A stretch of 36,455 nucleotides of DNA from Methanosarcinales archaeon (lineage in GTDB: Archaea > Halobacteriota > Methanosarcinia > Methanosarcinales > EX4572-44): positions 1 to 36,455 of the forward strand of contig RXIJ01000040.1 in assembly GCA_004212095.1 (NCBI GenBank). Direction: 5' to 3'. Shown in pieces: positions 7,442 to 19,798 of the stretch (the stretch's first letter is position 1; each line of letters opens with the position of its first letter). Under the pieces are notes generated by a model. The model worked only from the letters and a program-made list of their open reading frames with translations, was not told where the DNA came from and did no database searches. The translations under genes and the position numbers were made by a program.

Positions 7442-8620
7442 TCATTTTATCAAATTTCTAAATTCCCATAACAACCTGGGATTGGCTTTAAAAAGAGCTA
7501 AGATCATGTCAAAAACATTCATCGTACTCTTGCACTTTCCTTCAATTGAATGAGCAAGAGTGTTGAACTGCTCATCAGTGAGGGTGCCAAATTTTTCTTT
7601 CACGACCAGGGATTTGCGAATTTTTTTTCCAATAGTTTCCCGCCATTGTATTTCATATTCCATCAGTGCTTTTTCTGAAACATCGTCTTTTTCGATGCAG
7701 CTTGCTGCAACTGTACCCGCCATAACGCCAGCATCAAGAGCGTTTAGAATGCCTCCACCAGTTAGTGGATCTGATTGACGTGCTGAATCCCCTGCAAGCA
7801 TGAGCCCATTTGCAATTGTTTTTTCAATCGGACCGCTTGCTGGCACTGCTCCAAATACCACCTCTATTATTTTGCCAGTTGGAAAGTGATGTTTAACAAA
7901 ATTTGATAGCAGCTTAACTGGCATTCCTTTACCAGAACGTGAGCCACGTACCCCAATCCCAATGTTAGCAACCCCTTCACCTTTTGGAAACACCCATGCA
8001 TATCCGCCTGGTGCAATGCTGTTTCCAAGATAAAAATGGCTGTACTCATCAACTTCAATACCGCTCACAAGAAACTGTGCACATGTCTCAATATCTTTTG
8101 GTGCAAGAGTGGTGTTAATTCCTGCAAACCGTCCAACCTTTGATTCCACACCATCCGCACCCACAACAATTTTGGCTTTGATGTCAACCGACTCTCCAAT
8201 GCTTCGTGCATGAATCCCGGTTATCTGCTTGTTTTTTCTGATGAGTCCTGTTGCAGATGTTTTAACGATTACTTCTGCTCCACTGGATACTGCCTGTTCG
8301 GCAAGGGCTCTATCAAATATCTTCCGCTCAAGTACATAACCTACTTCTGCACCAGACAGTTTTTCTGATATTTGAAGTTTGGTTCCGTCTGGCGCAAATA
8401 TGTATGAACCTTTAACCTCGGCAGCAATCCACCGCGGATCAGGTTTGATGTGTCTTTTTATACCTTCTTTGTCAGCACCCTCTGCACAACGCACAGGGTC
8501 TCCTATTTCCTGTCGTTTCTCAATAAGTAATACATCAAGTCCTGCTTTCGAAGCTGTTTTTGCAACAGAAGAACCTGCCGGACCAGCACCAACAACAATA
8601 ACATCGTACTTATTTTTCAT
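7442..8620 (-). CDS. Digeranylgeranylglycerophospholipid reductase (geranylgeranyl reductase family)
   Basis: 392 aa flavoprotein. The Rossmann GxGxxG (GAGPAG, residues 11-16), the family VRCAEG motif, the mid-chain GADGVES and the second FAD motif GDSARQSDPLTGGG are all present. Members saturate the geranylgeranyl chains of archaeal ether lipids at the membrane. The ATG overlaps the TGA of an upstream 58-aa ferredoxin gene, the same pairing known from Methanosarcina acetivorans, where the ferredoxin supplies electrons to the reductase. Length and motif set match the archaeal lipid enzyme better than bacterial ChlP. Confidence 0.93.
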   Translation of the reverse strand: MKNKYDVIVVGAGPAGSSVAKTASKAGLDVLLIEKRQEIGDPVRCAEGADKEGIKRHIKPDPRWIAAEVKGSYIFAPDGTKLQISEKLSGAEVGYVLERKIFDRALAEQAVSSGAEVIVKTSATGLIRKNKQITGIHARSIGESVDIKAKIVVGADGVESKVGRFAGINTTLAPKDIETCAQFLVSGIEVDEYSHFYLGNSIAPGGYAWVFPKGEGVANIGIGVRGSRSGKGMPVKLLSNFVKHHFPTGKIIEVVFGAVPASGPIEKTIANGLMLAGDSARQSDPLTGGGILNALDAGVMAGTVAASCIEKDDVSEKALMEYEIQWRETIGKKIRKSLVVKEKFGTLTDEQFNTLAHSIEGKCKSTMNVFDMILALFKANPRLLWEFRNLIK

Positions 8621-8793
8621 TCTTTTACCGACTCAATGGCGCCAATCGGGCAAATATTTACGCATGTGTCACAGTCATCACAGGAATCGTTTATCTCAAT
8701 CCATGTTTCGACCAGTTCAAGTGCTGCCATTGGGCATACACTCACACAGGCACCACAGTATCCACATTTGTATCGATTCACAGTAACGGTCAT
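8617..8793 (-). CDS. 2[4Fe-4S] ferredoxin, electron donor to the lipid reductase
   Basis: 58 aa. Two classical cluster motifs: CGYCGACVSVCP and CDDCDTCVNICP. The start ATG is at 8791-8793; the TGA (8617-8619) overlaps the ATG of the reductase gene, so the two are translationally coupled. An adjacent ferredoxin in Methanosarcina acetivorans is the physiological electron donor to geranylgeranyl reductase; the same role is likely here. Confidence 0.93.
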   Translation of the reverse strand: MTVTVNRYKCGYCGACVSVCPMAALELVETWIEINDSCDDCDTCVNICPIGAIESVKE

Positions 8794-8895
8794 TGTTAAA
8801 CTCCAGCATCAACAGAATGATAATTATAGTCTTTTAGCAAAGCCAAAACCACGGGATTCCGTACTACACGCAACGCGAGCGGAAATAACCAGTAA

Positions 8896-9082
8896 CTGCA
8901 CAATTCTTGATTGCGATAGCAATCAAGTGCAGAAAATAACCAATAACTCTTGATCACGCAGATTTGTAGATCAGACTTTTGCAAGAAACTATAATCTCAT
9001 ACGCATGGAAACATATAAAACTTACTCACCTCGATTACTTCGTAATCGAGAGTTTATTGACTCTGTAAAGCGCAAGCTTTGC
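8896..9082. repeat. Hairpin repeat cluster between ferredoxin and GH15 genes
   Basis: Three stem-loops. (1) 8896-8932: nested stem, outer CTGCA/TGCAG and inner CTTGATTGC/GCAATCAAG around a GATA loop. (2) 9030-9050: perfect 9-bp arms CTCGATTAC/GTAATCGAG with a TTC loop (GAA on the minus strand). (3) about 9068-9081: AAAGC/GCTTT with a GCAA loop. Linkers on both sides of the first hairpin share the pattern AAATAACCARTAACT. The last two hairpins lie inside the 3' end of the GH15 reading frame. Confidence 0.75.
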
Positions 9083-10977
9083 AATTTGCTTAGCTTCTGT
9101 ACCGCCTCAATAAACAGTGCAGAGCTCCATGCAAGTGGTATTGCCCACGCAGGATTGCCTGTGTGTTTGTTGATCTGCTCTGGCAGTAGTTTCGTGTTGG
9201 TAGTGCTGTTTATCACCATATCGAAATAAGGACGTGTGTTGTTTAACCATTGTTCCCCCATTTTTTCGTCTTTTTGCATGTAGTATTCAGCTATTCTTAG
9301 CTGTGCGTTTATCAGCCACAGTGTTGTTACTGTCCATGGATTTCCGCCTCTGTATTTGTCGTTTTCGTATCGTTTTATACCTTTTTTGCCGTTTACCACG
9401 CAGTTGAGTCTTTTTTCGATGGTGTTTAACATCTGAATTATTTTTTCTCGTTCATCACTACTGGTAATGTCAAGCATGTTGAATGGCGTGAAAGTGCCGA
9501 TAACGCTTGCATCGATTACAGGATATATTTCATTGTTTATTATGGCTTTAGCAAAGCATCCCGTTTCTGGTATCCAGAGCATTTTCATTGTTTTTTGTTT
9601 AATCCATTTCGCACGCGTTTCGTATTCTGTAGCGCAGGCACTTTTCGACTGTGCCCGCGCGAGTTTTGAAACTTCCAAGAGTGCTGCATAGATTGCTGCA
9701 CTGGTATACGTGAAAGATCCGTGGTACGTTTCCCACAGGTCAGTGCATGGATCATGCAGTTCTTTTTGTGTTCGTTTCATAAGATATTTTGAGCCGCGAT
9801 CAATTGTCTGCCAGTAATAATCAATGTACTGCTGCCTTTCCTCCTCTAACAGCGATTGTCCATACTTTGCCATCATGTAAACGGTTGATGCGGTTTCATC
9901 TATTTGTGTCGAGTAATCAAAGTTTCCCCACGATGGTGCAAGGCTTCCGTTGAGCCAGTATCGCTGAAACCACGAGCCGTCTTTCAGTTGTGTGTGTTTG
10001 CACCACCTGATAAATCGCGGCAGGTACTCGGTGTATCCTGCATTATGAAGTGATTGCATTACTTCAACCGCGTCCCGATTCCAGCAGAAACCGTAGCCTC
10101 CACATTCTTCATACGCGTGGTCGAACTCTGGCGCTGCTACTACTGATCCAAGTTTTTCATCAGAGAGAAGCCGCAGCACCTGAAGACTTCGATAGTAGTA
10201 GCTGTTTAACCTGCCTGGAACATTTATTTCTTTTCCGCGTAGAAGCCAGGCATTCCACTCTTCGTGTGTTTTTGTGATGAAGCTTGCAAACGGGATGCTT
10301 TTTATTTGTTCTTTCAAATCGTAGAGCTCTTCCCGGTTCTTTGCAAAGATTACGTATTGTGTAATCTCTTTTGTTGTCAGTGGAAAGCCTGCTGCTATAT
10401 TCACATTTCCAATGTCTTCTTTATTTTTTTGAAGTTGTCCATGTTCAACGCCCCACTTAGCACTTGTCCACCATGCAGTACCAAGAGCTTTACCGACCTG
10501 CCAGTCATTAAACGCGGGAGTTGTTGTTATGCCTACGTGGTGGTTCTGCCAGTATTGTGAAAGCATATCCTCTCTCTCATCGTAAAATCCTGAATTTTTT
10601 TCTTTTTTCTCACCCATGTCAAAGTCAAAATACGTGTAAAAGGTGCCTTCAAGTTCATTGTTATTTATTTTAAGATGTCGTATCAAAACCGGGTAATCGG
10701 GTGGCACAACGTCTGTTATTGATACACTAATTCCACTGGAGTGTTTTAGCTCTGTTTTAAGTATCCCGCTGTTGTCCGGATAGTATTGTTTTGACTGCCA
10801 GTTAATGGAATTTAACCAGTGAATGCTTCCATTGGTGTTGACTCCAAAGAGCGCTTCTGTCACCTGTTGTGCATAATCCTTTCCTGGATAATACATGCCA
10901 AATATTTCGCCTTTCATCCCAAGCGTTACAAGCAGCTGCTGGTTTCCTATAATAGAGTTTGGCTGTTTTATAACCAA
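9022..10977 (-). CDS. GH15-family glucoamylase/glucan hydrolase-like protein
   Basis: 651 aa from TTG 10977. I chose this start because AAGGAAGG lies about 7 bases upstream and the product then opens MVIKQPNSIIGNQQLLVTLG, as archaeal GH15 proteins do; the frame is open to ATG 11088, which would overlap the upstream gene by 67 bases. Residues to about 240 form the beta-sandwich domain; the (alpha/alpha)6 barrel follows, with GYGFCWNRDAVEVM, the catalytic DLWETYHGSFTYTSAA region and GGNPWTVTTLW. It hydrolyses alpha-glucans or trehalose-like substrates; no signal peptide, so cytosolic glycogen turnover is likely. The last ~20 residues are encoded by hairpin repeats and look unrelated to the family. 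Confidence 0.88.
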   Translation of the reverse strand: MVIKQPNSIIGNQQLLVTLGMKGEIFGMYYPGKDYAQQVTEALFGVNTNGSIHWLNSINWQSKQYYPDNSGILKTELKHSSGISVSITDVVPPDYPVLIRHLKINNNELEGTFYTYFDFDMGEKKEKNSGFYDEREDMLSQYWQNHHVGITTTPAFNDWQVGKALGTAWWTSAKWGVEHGQLQKNKEDIGNVNIAAGFPLTTKEITQYVIFAKNREELYDLKEQIKSIPFASFITKTHEEWNAWLLRGKEINVPGRLNSYYYRSLQVLRLLSDEKLGSVVAAPEFDHAYEECGGYGFCWNRDAVEVMQSLHNAGYTEYLPRFIRWCKHTQLKDGSWFQRYWLNGSLAPSWGNFDYSTQIDETASTVYMMAKYGQSLLEEERQQYIDYYWQTIDRGSKYLMKRTQKELHDPCTDLWETYHGSFTYTSAAIYAALLEVSKLARAQSKSACATEYETRAKWIKQKTMKMLWIPETGCFAKAIINNEIYPVIDASVIGTFTPFNMLDITSSDEREKIIQMLNTIEKRLNCVVNGKKGIKRYENDKYRGGNPWTVTTLWLINAQLRIAEYYMQKDEKMGEQWLNNTRPYFDMVINSTTNTKLLPEQINKHTGNPAWAIPLAWSSALFIEAVQKLSKLQSLRFTESINSRLRSNRGE

Positions 10978-11021
10978 TGTTTTTTCCTTCCTTCTGGTTG
11001 TTATAAACTGTATCTGTTTTT

Positions 11022-11387
11022 TTATAACTTTCCCTTCACAGCTCTGTGTCCACTGTGTCTTCTCTGGTTTGTTCCATAAAAGTTCCAAACTTTTTTTGCA
11101 ACAGGCAGGATTGTGAATTTGCAGTCTTCAGCACCCGCATTTTTGCATTTTATTTCCTGCACATGTATGGCTTGATCGAGTACTTCTGTGAAAAACCCTG
11201 CAAAATAACCGCTTAAACATCCGCATTGAGCATGTTCTGTTGAATGCTTTATTTCTGCTAAAAAGGAAACTTTTACAGAAATAATTCCTTTACACGAATC
11301 AAAATTAAAATCAATGCCTATCACCCCCCATCCAGGAACCTGCCGAATTTCGTTTGAAATTACTTTGAGTTTGTTTACCATAGTCAT
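11022..11387 (-). CDS. V4R-domain (4-vinyl reductase-like) small protein
   Basis: 121 aa; ATG 11387 has AGGTG 5 bases upstream. The chain fits a short V4R ligand-binding domain: a Cys pair (AQCGCLSGYFAGFF) and the closing EIKCKNAGAEDCKFTILP, a Cys pattern typical of V4R. The last ~25 residues (from KKVWNFYG) are Arg-rich and read through the region before the GH15 start; they may be extra sequence after a lost stop. Function is unknown; related domains bind small hydrophobic molecules or sit in regulators. It probably heads a two-gene unit with the GH15 gene. Confidence 0.7.
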   Translation of the reverse strand: MTMVNKLKVISNEIRQVPGWGVIGIDFNFDSCKGIISVKVSFLAEIKHSTEHAQCGCLSGYFAGFFTEVLDQAIHVQEIKCKNAGAEDCKFTILPVAKKVWNFYGTNQRRHSGHRAVKGKL

Positions 11388-11478
11388 TTTTTCACCTTAA
11401 GTATTCATTTTACAACTTAGATATATGGTTTGTTTCGTCATCTCATCAATTTTCGATAACATCAGGCTCAAGGGAAGT

Positions 11479-11625
11479 TTTTTGCGAAGCAAAAAGTTGG
11501 GAGAATGAATCCGCGAGGCGGGTGATTCTTTTAAGCCCTGTTATACGTGTTTTATCGAAGAGAAAACCAAGGTTCAGTGCAACGTTCCGTAGCGAAGCAG
11601 AGGAAAACCGCAGAGTTAAATTTTC
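11479..11625. repeat. Cluster of GAA-loop hairpins
   Basis: Four stem-loops in a gene-free stretch. 11479-11495: TTTTTGC/GCAAAAA with GAA loop. About 11502-11529: AGAAT...CCGC/GCGG...ATTCT with GAG loop. 11549-11567: GTTTTATC/GAGAAAAC with GAA loop and one mismatch. About 11584-11605: TTCC..GC/GC..GGAA with GAA loop and an internal loop. The rule of a GAA loop matches the hairpins at 9030 and 19732. Confidence 0.6.
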
Positions 11626-11658
11626 ACTATATCAATTCGACCACAGGGAGTCTATATT

Positions 11659-11862
11659 TTAGTTATTTTTAATATCTTTAATTGCTTTATCACATTCATA
11701 AATCAGGAAGCTCATAAAAAACGATGTGCATGCTGGGCACGTCCTGTTTTTCAGGGCTTTATACATATAATGCTTCTTCTTTTTTTTATCCTCGATGATA
11801 TCAAGCTCACGAAATATGGCAGATTGTTGGTCGTAATAATGATGAAATATGCCTAACGACAT
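11659..11862 (-). CDS. Hypothetical protein, 67 aa
   Basis: Lys-rich helical protein with a Cys-Pro-x-Cys (TCPACTSFFMSF) in the second half, which could bind metal. No family is recognised and no good ribosome-binding site precedes the ATG. It sits alone between the GAA-hairpin cluster and the rRNA promoter. It may be real or the end of a decayed gene. Confidence 0.35.
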   Translation of the reverse strand: MSLGIFHHYYDQQSAIFRELDIIEDKKKKKHYMYKALKNRTCPACTSFFMSFLIYECDKAIKDIKNN

Positions 11863-12003
11863 GGGGCGTATGTTGGTGAAAAACGGCCTGATGTAGCTGA
11901 TTTTCTACTACAATGTCATAAAAAATTAGCGATTAAGTGTGAGAAATGTGGAGTTAAAGCTAATTTGACAACCTCTATGAGGGCAGTTTCTTCTAAGCAC
12001 AAT

Positions 12004-12057
12004 ACTTATATACTGTACTGTACATTCATAGTAATTCCCTGAATGTTTCTATTCAGG
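12004..12057 (+). promoter_or_regulatory. rRNA operon promoter and leader hairpin
   Basis: A TATA box (CTTATATAC, about 12005-12013) lies about 260 bases upstream of the 16S gene; initiation would be expected near 12035. A 7-bp hairpin (CCTGAAT/ATTCAGG, 12038-12057) follows at once in the leader. Confidence 0.6.
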
Positions 12058-12210
12058 TTTGTCGTAGTTGTTGATGTCAGCCTTTGATTATTGACTTTTG
12101 TCAGTTATGTGATTGGCTGTTTTCTATGCTGCGGTATATGTTTTAATTTAATGGAGACAGGAAATATGGTATTTTTTGTCTGACGTTTGTTGTGGCAGTT
12201 CGGTTTATTT

Positions 12211-12219
12211 CAGTTCAAT
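12211..12219 (+). other. 16S pre-rRNA processing stem, 5' arm (3' arm 13751-13759)
   Basis: CAGTTCAAT at 12211-12219 is exactly complementary to ATTGAACTG at 13751-13759. The arms enclose the 16S gene, as expected for the archaeal stem cut at a bulge-helix-bulge by the splicing endonuclease. Confidence 0.65.
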
Positions 12220-12266
12220 GGAATAAATTGAATTATATCTTTTGATGTGTGCGTTTTTCTTTTCCA

Positions 12267-13744
<1,478 letters not shown>

Positions 13745-13831
13745 AACGTAATTGAACTGGATGCCGAAAAACTGCTACAACAATACTATTTATAGTGGTT
13801 CTCGTAGGGACTTTGCGAATCTACTTAAAAG

Positions 13832-13905
13832 GGGCTCGTAGATCAGATTGGAAGATCGCTGCCTTTGCAAGGCAGAGGCCCTGGGTTCAAGTCCCAGCGA
13901 GTCCA
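13832..13905 (+). tRNA. tRNA-Ala (TGC)
   Basis: 74 nt cloverleaf in the 16S-23S spacer. Acceptor GGGCTCG/CGAGTCC with the G3-U70 wobble that defines alanine tRNA; D stem GATC/GATC; anticodon stem CTGCC/GGCAG with loop TTTGCAA (anticodon TGC, U33 present); T arm CTGGG-TTCAAGT-CCCAG. The 3' CCA is not encoded. Confidence 0.97.
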
Positions 13906-14032
13906 TTTGCCAGTGCACCTGTACAGTTGTATGATTGTATGGGGAAGGGCTGAAAATCAATCATTTTCCTCTTCTTTGAGGAAATGTGCGATTTTATGAT
14001 GCTATGTATATGTGTGATTCTTTGGACGCTTA

Positions 14033-14044
14033 CTGGATGTAAGT
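14033..14044 (+). other. 23S pre-rRNA processing stem, 5' arm (3' arm 17021-17032)
   Basis: CTGGATGTAAGT at 14033-14044 pairs with ACTTGCATCCAG at 17021-17032 over 12 bp with one G-U pair. A further CGC/GCG pairing just outside leaves a 3-base bulge (TTA), the shape of a bulge-helix-bulge site. The arms enclose the 23S gene. Confidence 0.65.
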
Positions 14045-14067
14045 GAAATAATTGCTGTATCTGGTAT

Positions 14068-16998
<2,931 letters not shown>

Positions 16999-17082
16999 AT
17001 CCTTGCTACAGCTTTATGAAACTTGCATCCAGGCGATATCCATTGAATCACTAATATATATATAGCGTAACCTTTATTGATA

Positions 17083-17207
17083 TGGTATGGCGGCCATAGC
17101 GGTCTGGAAACTCCTGTACCCATCCCGAACACAGAAGATAAGCAGGTCCACGTTCTGTACTGTACTGAGGCGCGCGAGCCCTTGGAAACTATAGATCGCT
17201 GCCAGCC
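17083..17207 (+). rRNA. 5S ribosomal RNA
   Basis: About 125 nt. Closing helix formed by TGGTATGGCGGCC near the 5' end and GCTGCCAGCCA at the 3' end; internal CCCATCCCGAACACAG and GAGCCCTTGGAAAC segments are 5S hallmarks. A T-rich stretch (TTTCTTCTTTTGTTT) follows and probably ends the rRNA transcript. Ends approximate. Confidence 0.88.
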
Positions 17208-17288
17208 AAATCAATTTCTTCTTTTGTTTGCATCATTGCAAAGTTTGAAGTAATATATCTAAATGTAATACGTAATGAGGTTCTTCCG

Positions 17289-17507
17289 GTGTTTCCTAAT
17301 AAAAAAATACAATCGTTGGTTGGCTCCAAGATTCAAGTAGAAATGAAAGGCAACAATCATATTCTTGAAGGTATTCTCTCAAGTGCTGATGAGTACCTGA
17401 ACATACATCTTATTGATACTGTTGAAGTTGAGGATGAAAAAAGGATAAAATCTCTTGGATCTGTGGTTTTACGAGGCAATAATATTATTTTAGTAAATCC
17501 TTTATAA
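17289..17507 (+). CDS. Archaeal Lsm/Sm-like RNA-binding protein
   Basis: 72 aa from GTG 17289, with GAGG (17277-17280) 8 bases upstream and a TATA-like TAATATAT about 30 bases before the start. Sm1 (KIQVEMKGNNHILEGILSSAD) and Sm2 (LGSVVLRGNNIILV) motifs make a complete single Sm fold, expected to form a ring that binds U-rich RNA. It follows the rRNA operon and its stop is adjacent to the next ATG, so it is the first gene of an Lsm-regulator-ArgG unit. Confidence 0.93.
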   Translation: MFPNKKIQSLVGSKIQVEMKGNNHILEGILSSADEYLNIHLIDTVEVEDEKRIKSLGSVVLRGNNIILVNPL

Positions 17508-17897
17508 ATGAGCTCGATCATGAACAAGGATACACTCCTTGATGTTGTAAAGACGCGAAAAGACGGCATCCTGCAGAATGAACTGTGGAAAGTAGTTGGT
17601 ATAGACAGTCCCAAGTGTTCACGACTGGTTAAGCGATTGCTTAAAAAAAACCTGATCACACGAGAGAAGGTGATAGCAAAAGGTTCCCGAACATTTTTAA
17701 TCCGGTCGGTCGAAGAAGGGATGCTTGGAACCGTGAAAAAGGAGAGCCTAATATATTTGATTGCCAATGGACATTTTAGTCCATGCACGGGCTGCAGGCT
17801 TGAATGTGAGCCCAAATATTGCAAATATCTTACTGACTGGATAGATAATTTACTTGCAGAAGAGATAAAAAATAAAAAACTTGAGGTTTGTTTGTGA
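17508..17897 (+). CDS. Winged-helix DNA-binding protein with four-cysteine motif
   Basis: 129 aa. Residues 6-66 form a winged helix ([30 protein letters not shown], then a basic wing). The C-terminal part has Cys93, Cys96, Cys100 and Cys105 in [16 protein letters not shown], suited to a zinc or Fe-S site. Similar CxGCxxEC proteins occur in methanogens. The start ATG follows the Lsm stop with no gap (an alternative ATG is at 17520), and argG begins one base after the stop, so the three genes are coupled. A redox- or metal-responsive regulator is a reasonable inference; its target is unknown. Confidence 0.75.
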   Translation: MSSIMNKDTLLDVVKTRKDGILQNELWKVVGIDSPKCSRLVKRLLKKNLITREKVIAKGSRTFLIRSVEEGMLGTVKKESLIYLIANGHFSPCTGCRLECEPKYCKYLTDWIDNLLAEEIKNKKLEVCL

Positions 17898-17898
17898 T

Positions 17899-19077
17899 AT
17901 GAGGAAAGTTGTACTTGCTTATTCAGGTGGTCTTGACACGTCGGTGTGTGTGCCAATACTTAGAGAGCGATATGGCTATGATTATATAATAACAGTTGTT
18001 GTTGATGTTGGGCAGCCAGAAAGCGATATCGATTCCGCGGTAGCACGTGCACAGATGATCAGTGATAAGCACATCACCATTGATGCAAAAGAGGAATTTG
18101 TCGAAGATTATGTTTTCCCATTGATCAAGGCTAATGGAAATTATGAAGGCTATGTGATGGGTACAGCCATTGCCCGCCCATTGATTGCAAAAAAAATTGT
18201 GGAAGTTGCAGATAAAGAGGGTGCGCAGGCATTAGCTCATGGGTGCACAGGTAAAGGCAACGACCAGTTACGTTTTGAAGCAGTGTTTCGCTCTACTTCT
18301 TATGATGTAATCGCACCAGTGCGGGAACTTGAATTGACCAGAGAATGGGAAATTGACTATGCAGCGAAAAAAGATATTCCTATAACCGTATCAACGAAAA
18401 AGCCATGGAGTGTAGATGAAAACCTGTGGAGCCGCAGCATTGAAGGTGGTCTTCTAGAAGAACCGTCTTATGCGGTTCCTGAAGAGATATACACATGGAC
18501 CGTATCACCATTAAAAGCCCCTGATGAGCCTGAAACCGTAGAAATTGAATTTGATCATGGCGTGCCAGCTGGTGTAAACGGAAAAAGATTTGGCAGCCTC
18601 TCTCTTGTTGAACACTTGAATGTTATTGGGGGACAGCATGGTGTGGGCAGGACTGATATGATAGAGGATCGAGTGCTTGGTTTAAAAGCGCGAGAAAACT
18701 ATGAACATCCTGCAGCAACCATTTTGCTTACGGCACATGCTGATCTTGAAAAACTCGTGCTTACTCGGGCAGAACTGCAATTCAAGAAAACAGTTGATGA
18801 AACGTTAAGTGAACTTGCATACATGGGCTTGATGGACGAACCGTTGTATCTCGACCTTAATGCGTTCATAGACAAAACACAGGAGAGGGTGACAGGTACG
18901 GTAAGCTTGCGACTTTACAAGGGAAGTGCTGTTCCGATTGCACGCTCATCATCGTATGCATTGTATTCCAAAGAGCTTGCATCCTTTGACAGCACCACGC
19001 TAAACCAGAAGGACGCAGAAGGTTTTGCCATATATCATGGCTTTCAGGCACGTCTATATAAAAAAGTAATGAGCTAA
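17899..19077 (+). CDS. argG: Argininosuccinate synthase
   Basis: 392 aa from ATG 17899 (the frame is open to TTG 17881, inside the upstream gene). Condenses citrulline and aspartate with ATP in arginine synthesis. N-type ATP pyrophosphatase motif AYSGGLDTS at residues 7-15; citrulline/aspartate-binding [13 protein letters not shown]; the conserved [19 protein letters not shown] and [15 protein letters not shown] follow. Full length for the family. GAGG about 12 bases upstream. No other arg gene is present in the window. Confidence 0.96.
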   Translation: MRKVVLAYSGGLDTSVCVPILRERYGYDYIITVVVDVGQPESDIDSAVARAQMISDKHITIDAKEEFVEDYVFPLIKANGNYEGYVMGTAIARPLIAKKIVEVADKEGAQALAHGCTGKGNDQLRFEAVFRSTSYDVIAPVRELELTREWEIDYAAKKDIPITVSTKKPWSVDENLWSRSIEGGLLEEPSYAVPEEIYTWTVSPLKAPDEPETVEIEFDHGVPAGVNGKRFGSLSLVEHLNVIGGQHGVGRTDMIEDRVLGLKARENYEHPAATILLTAHADLEKLVLTRAELQFKKTVDETLSELAYMGLMDEPLYLDLNAFIDKTQERVTGTVSLRLYKGSAVPIARSSSYALYSKELASFDSTTLNQKDAEGFAIYHGFQARLYKKVMS

Positions 19078-19091
19078 AAGGCGATCTTCTG

Positions 19092-19580
19092 ATGCTGATT
19101 GGAATAATGTCTGACTCTCATGACAACCTTCATGCACTTAAAGCTGCTATTCAATTCTTTAACGACAAAAAAGTTGAGCTCGTGCTCCATGCTGGCGATC
19201 TGGTATCGCCTTTCATGATTGACGCATTATCCAGACTAAACTGTACGTTCAAGATGTGTTTTGGCAATAATGATGGCGATAAAATAAACATTAACAGGTT
19301 AGTTTATAGAATAGGTGGCAGTGTTGGCAATTTTATTGAGACCGTTTGCGATAATAGAAAAATTGGGATGTTACACGGCACAAACAAAGCCGTTGTCGAG
19401 GCACTGGTAAAAAGTGGAAACTTTGACATTATGATAAGCGGGCACACCCATATACCAGTGATCAATCATGGCTCAACACTGTATATCAATCCGGGTGAGG
19501 TATCTGGTATGCTGACAGGTAATAAAACAGTAGCATTATTGGAACTAGATAAACTTCAAGCAGAGATTATCGTTTTATAG
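19092..19580 (+). CDS. YfcE/MJ0936-type metallophosphoesterase
   Basis: 162 aa calcineurin-like phosphodiesterase of the small archaeal YfcE class. Metal ligands are all present: SDSHDN (Asp8, His10), HAGD (Asp36), GNND (residues 58-61), LHG and GHTHIP. Members hydrolyse phosphodiesters in vitro with Mn or Ni; the physiological substrate is not known. It starts 14 bases after argG, so it may share that transcript, and is followed by a block of hairpin repeats. Confidence 0.9.
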   Translation: MLIGIMSDSHDNLHALKAAIQFFNDKKVELVLHAGDLVSPFMIDALSRLNCTFKMCFGNNDGDKININRLVYRIGGSVGNFIETVCDNRKIGMLHGTNKAVVEALVKSGNFDIMISGHTHIPVINHGSTLYINPGEVSGMLTGNKTVALLELDKLQAEIIVL

Positions 19581-19587
19581 ATGCAAG

Positions 19588-19770
19588 CCTACAAAGCTGC
19601 GCTTTGCAGAGACAAACAGTAACTGTATACAACGCAAGCATTAAGCACTGCAAAGCTGCGTTCTGCAGAGATAACTTCAACTCTCGATTGTGCAAGCTTG
19701 CACAAATTCGTTCTACAGAAAACTGGTAACTCTCGACTACGAAGTAGTCGAGGTGCAAGCAATCGAGATT
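19588..19770. repeat. Array of hairpin repeats
   Basis: At least four stem-loops fill most of this 218-base intergenic gap. 19592-19606: CAAAGC/GCTTTG around TGC. 19648-19668: CTGCA/TGCAG around a related sequence; 19592-19615 and 19651-19674 are 24-base direct copies with 3 differences. 19688-19705: 18-bp perfect palindrome with half-site TTGTGCAAG. 19732-19752: CTCGACTAC/GTAGTCGAG around GAA. Linkers share the motif (A)RAYAAC..TAACT or GGTAACTCTCGA. The last hairpin differs from the one at 9030-9050 by one base-pair swap. Confidence 0.8.
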
Positions 19771-19798
19771 TGAAAAACGAATGAGGTGTTGATATTTA

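Noticed and set aside
8794-8984. 62-codon minus frame upstream of the ferredoxin
   Set aside because: Runs through the hairpin repeats and has no family resemblance.
11857-12042. Open plus frame with a CEKCG motif upstream of the rRNA operon
   Set aside because: No start codon, overlaps the rRNA TATA box, and one CxxC is not enough to call a gene.
13965-13984. 7-bp hairpin TTTCCTC/GAGGAAA in the spacer after tRNA-Ala
   Set aside because: A plain stem-loop that could be a processing site or chance; nothing more can be supported.
19588-19770. Hairpin array considered as a CRISPR
   Set aside because: Units differ in length and sequence, and there is no regular repeat-spacer period and no cas gene.
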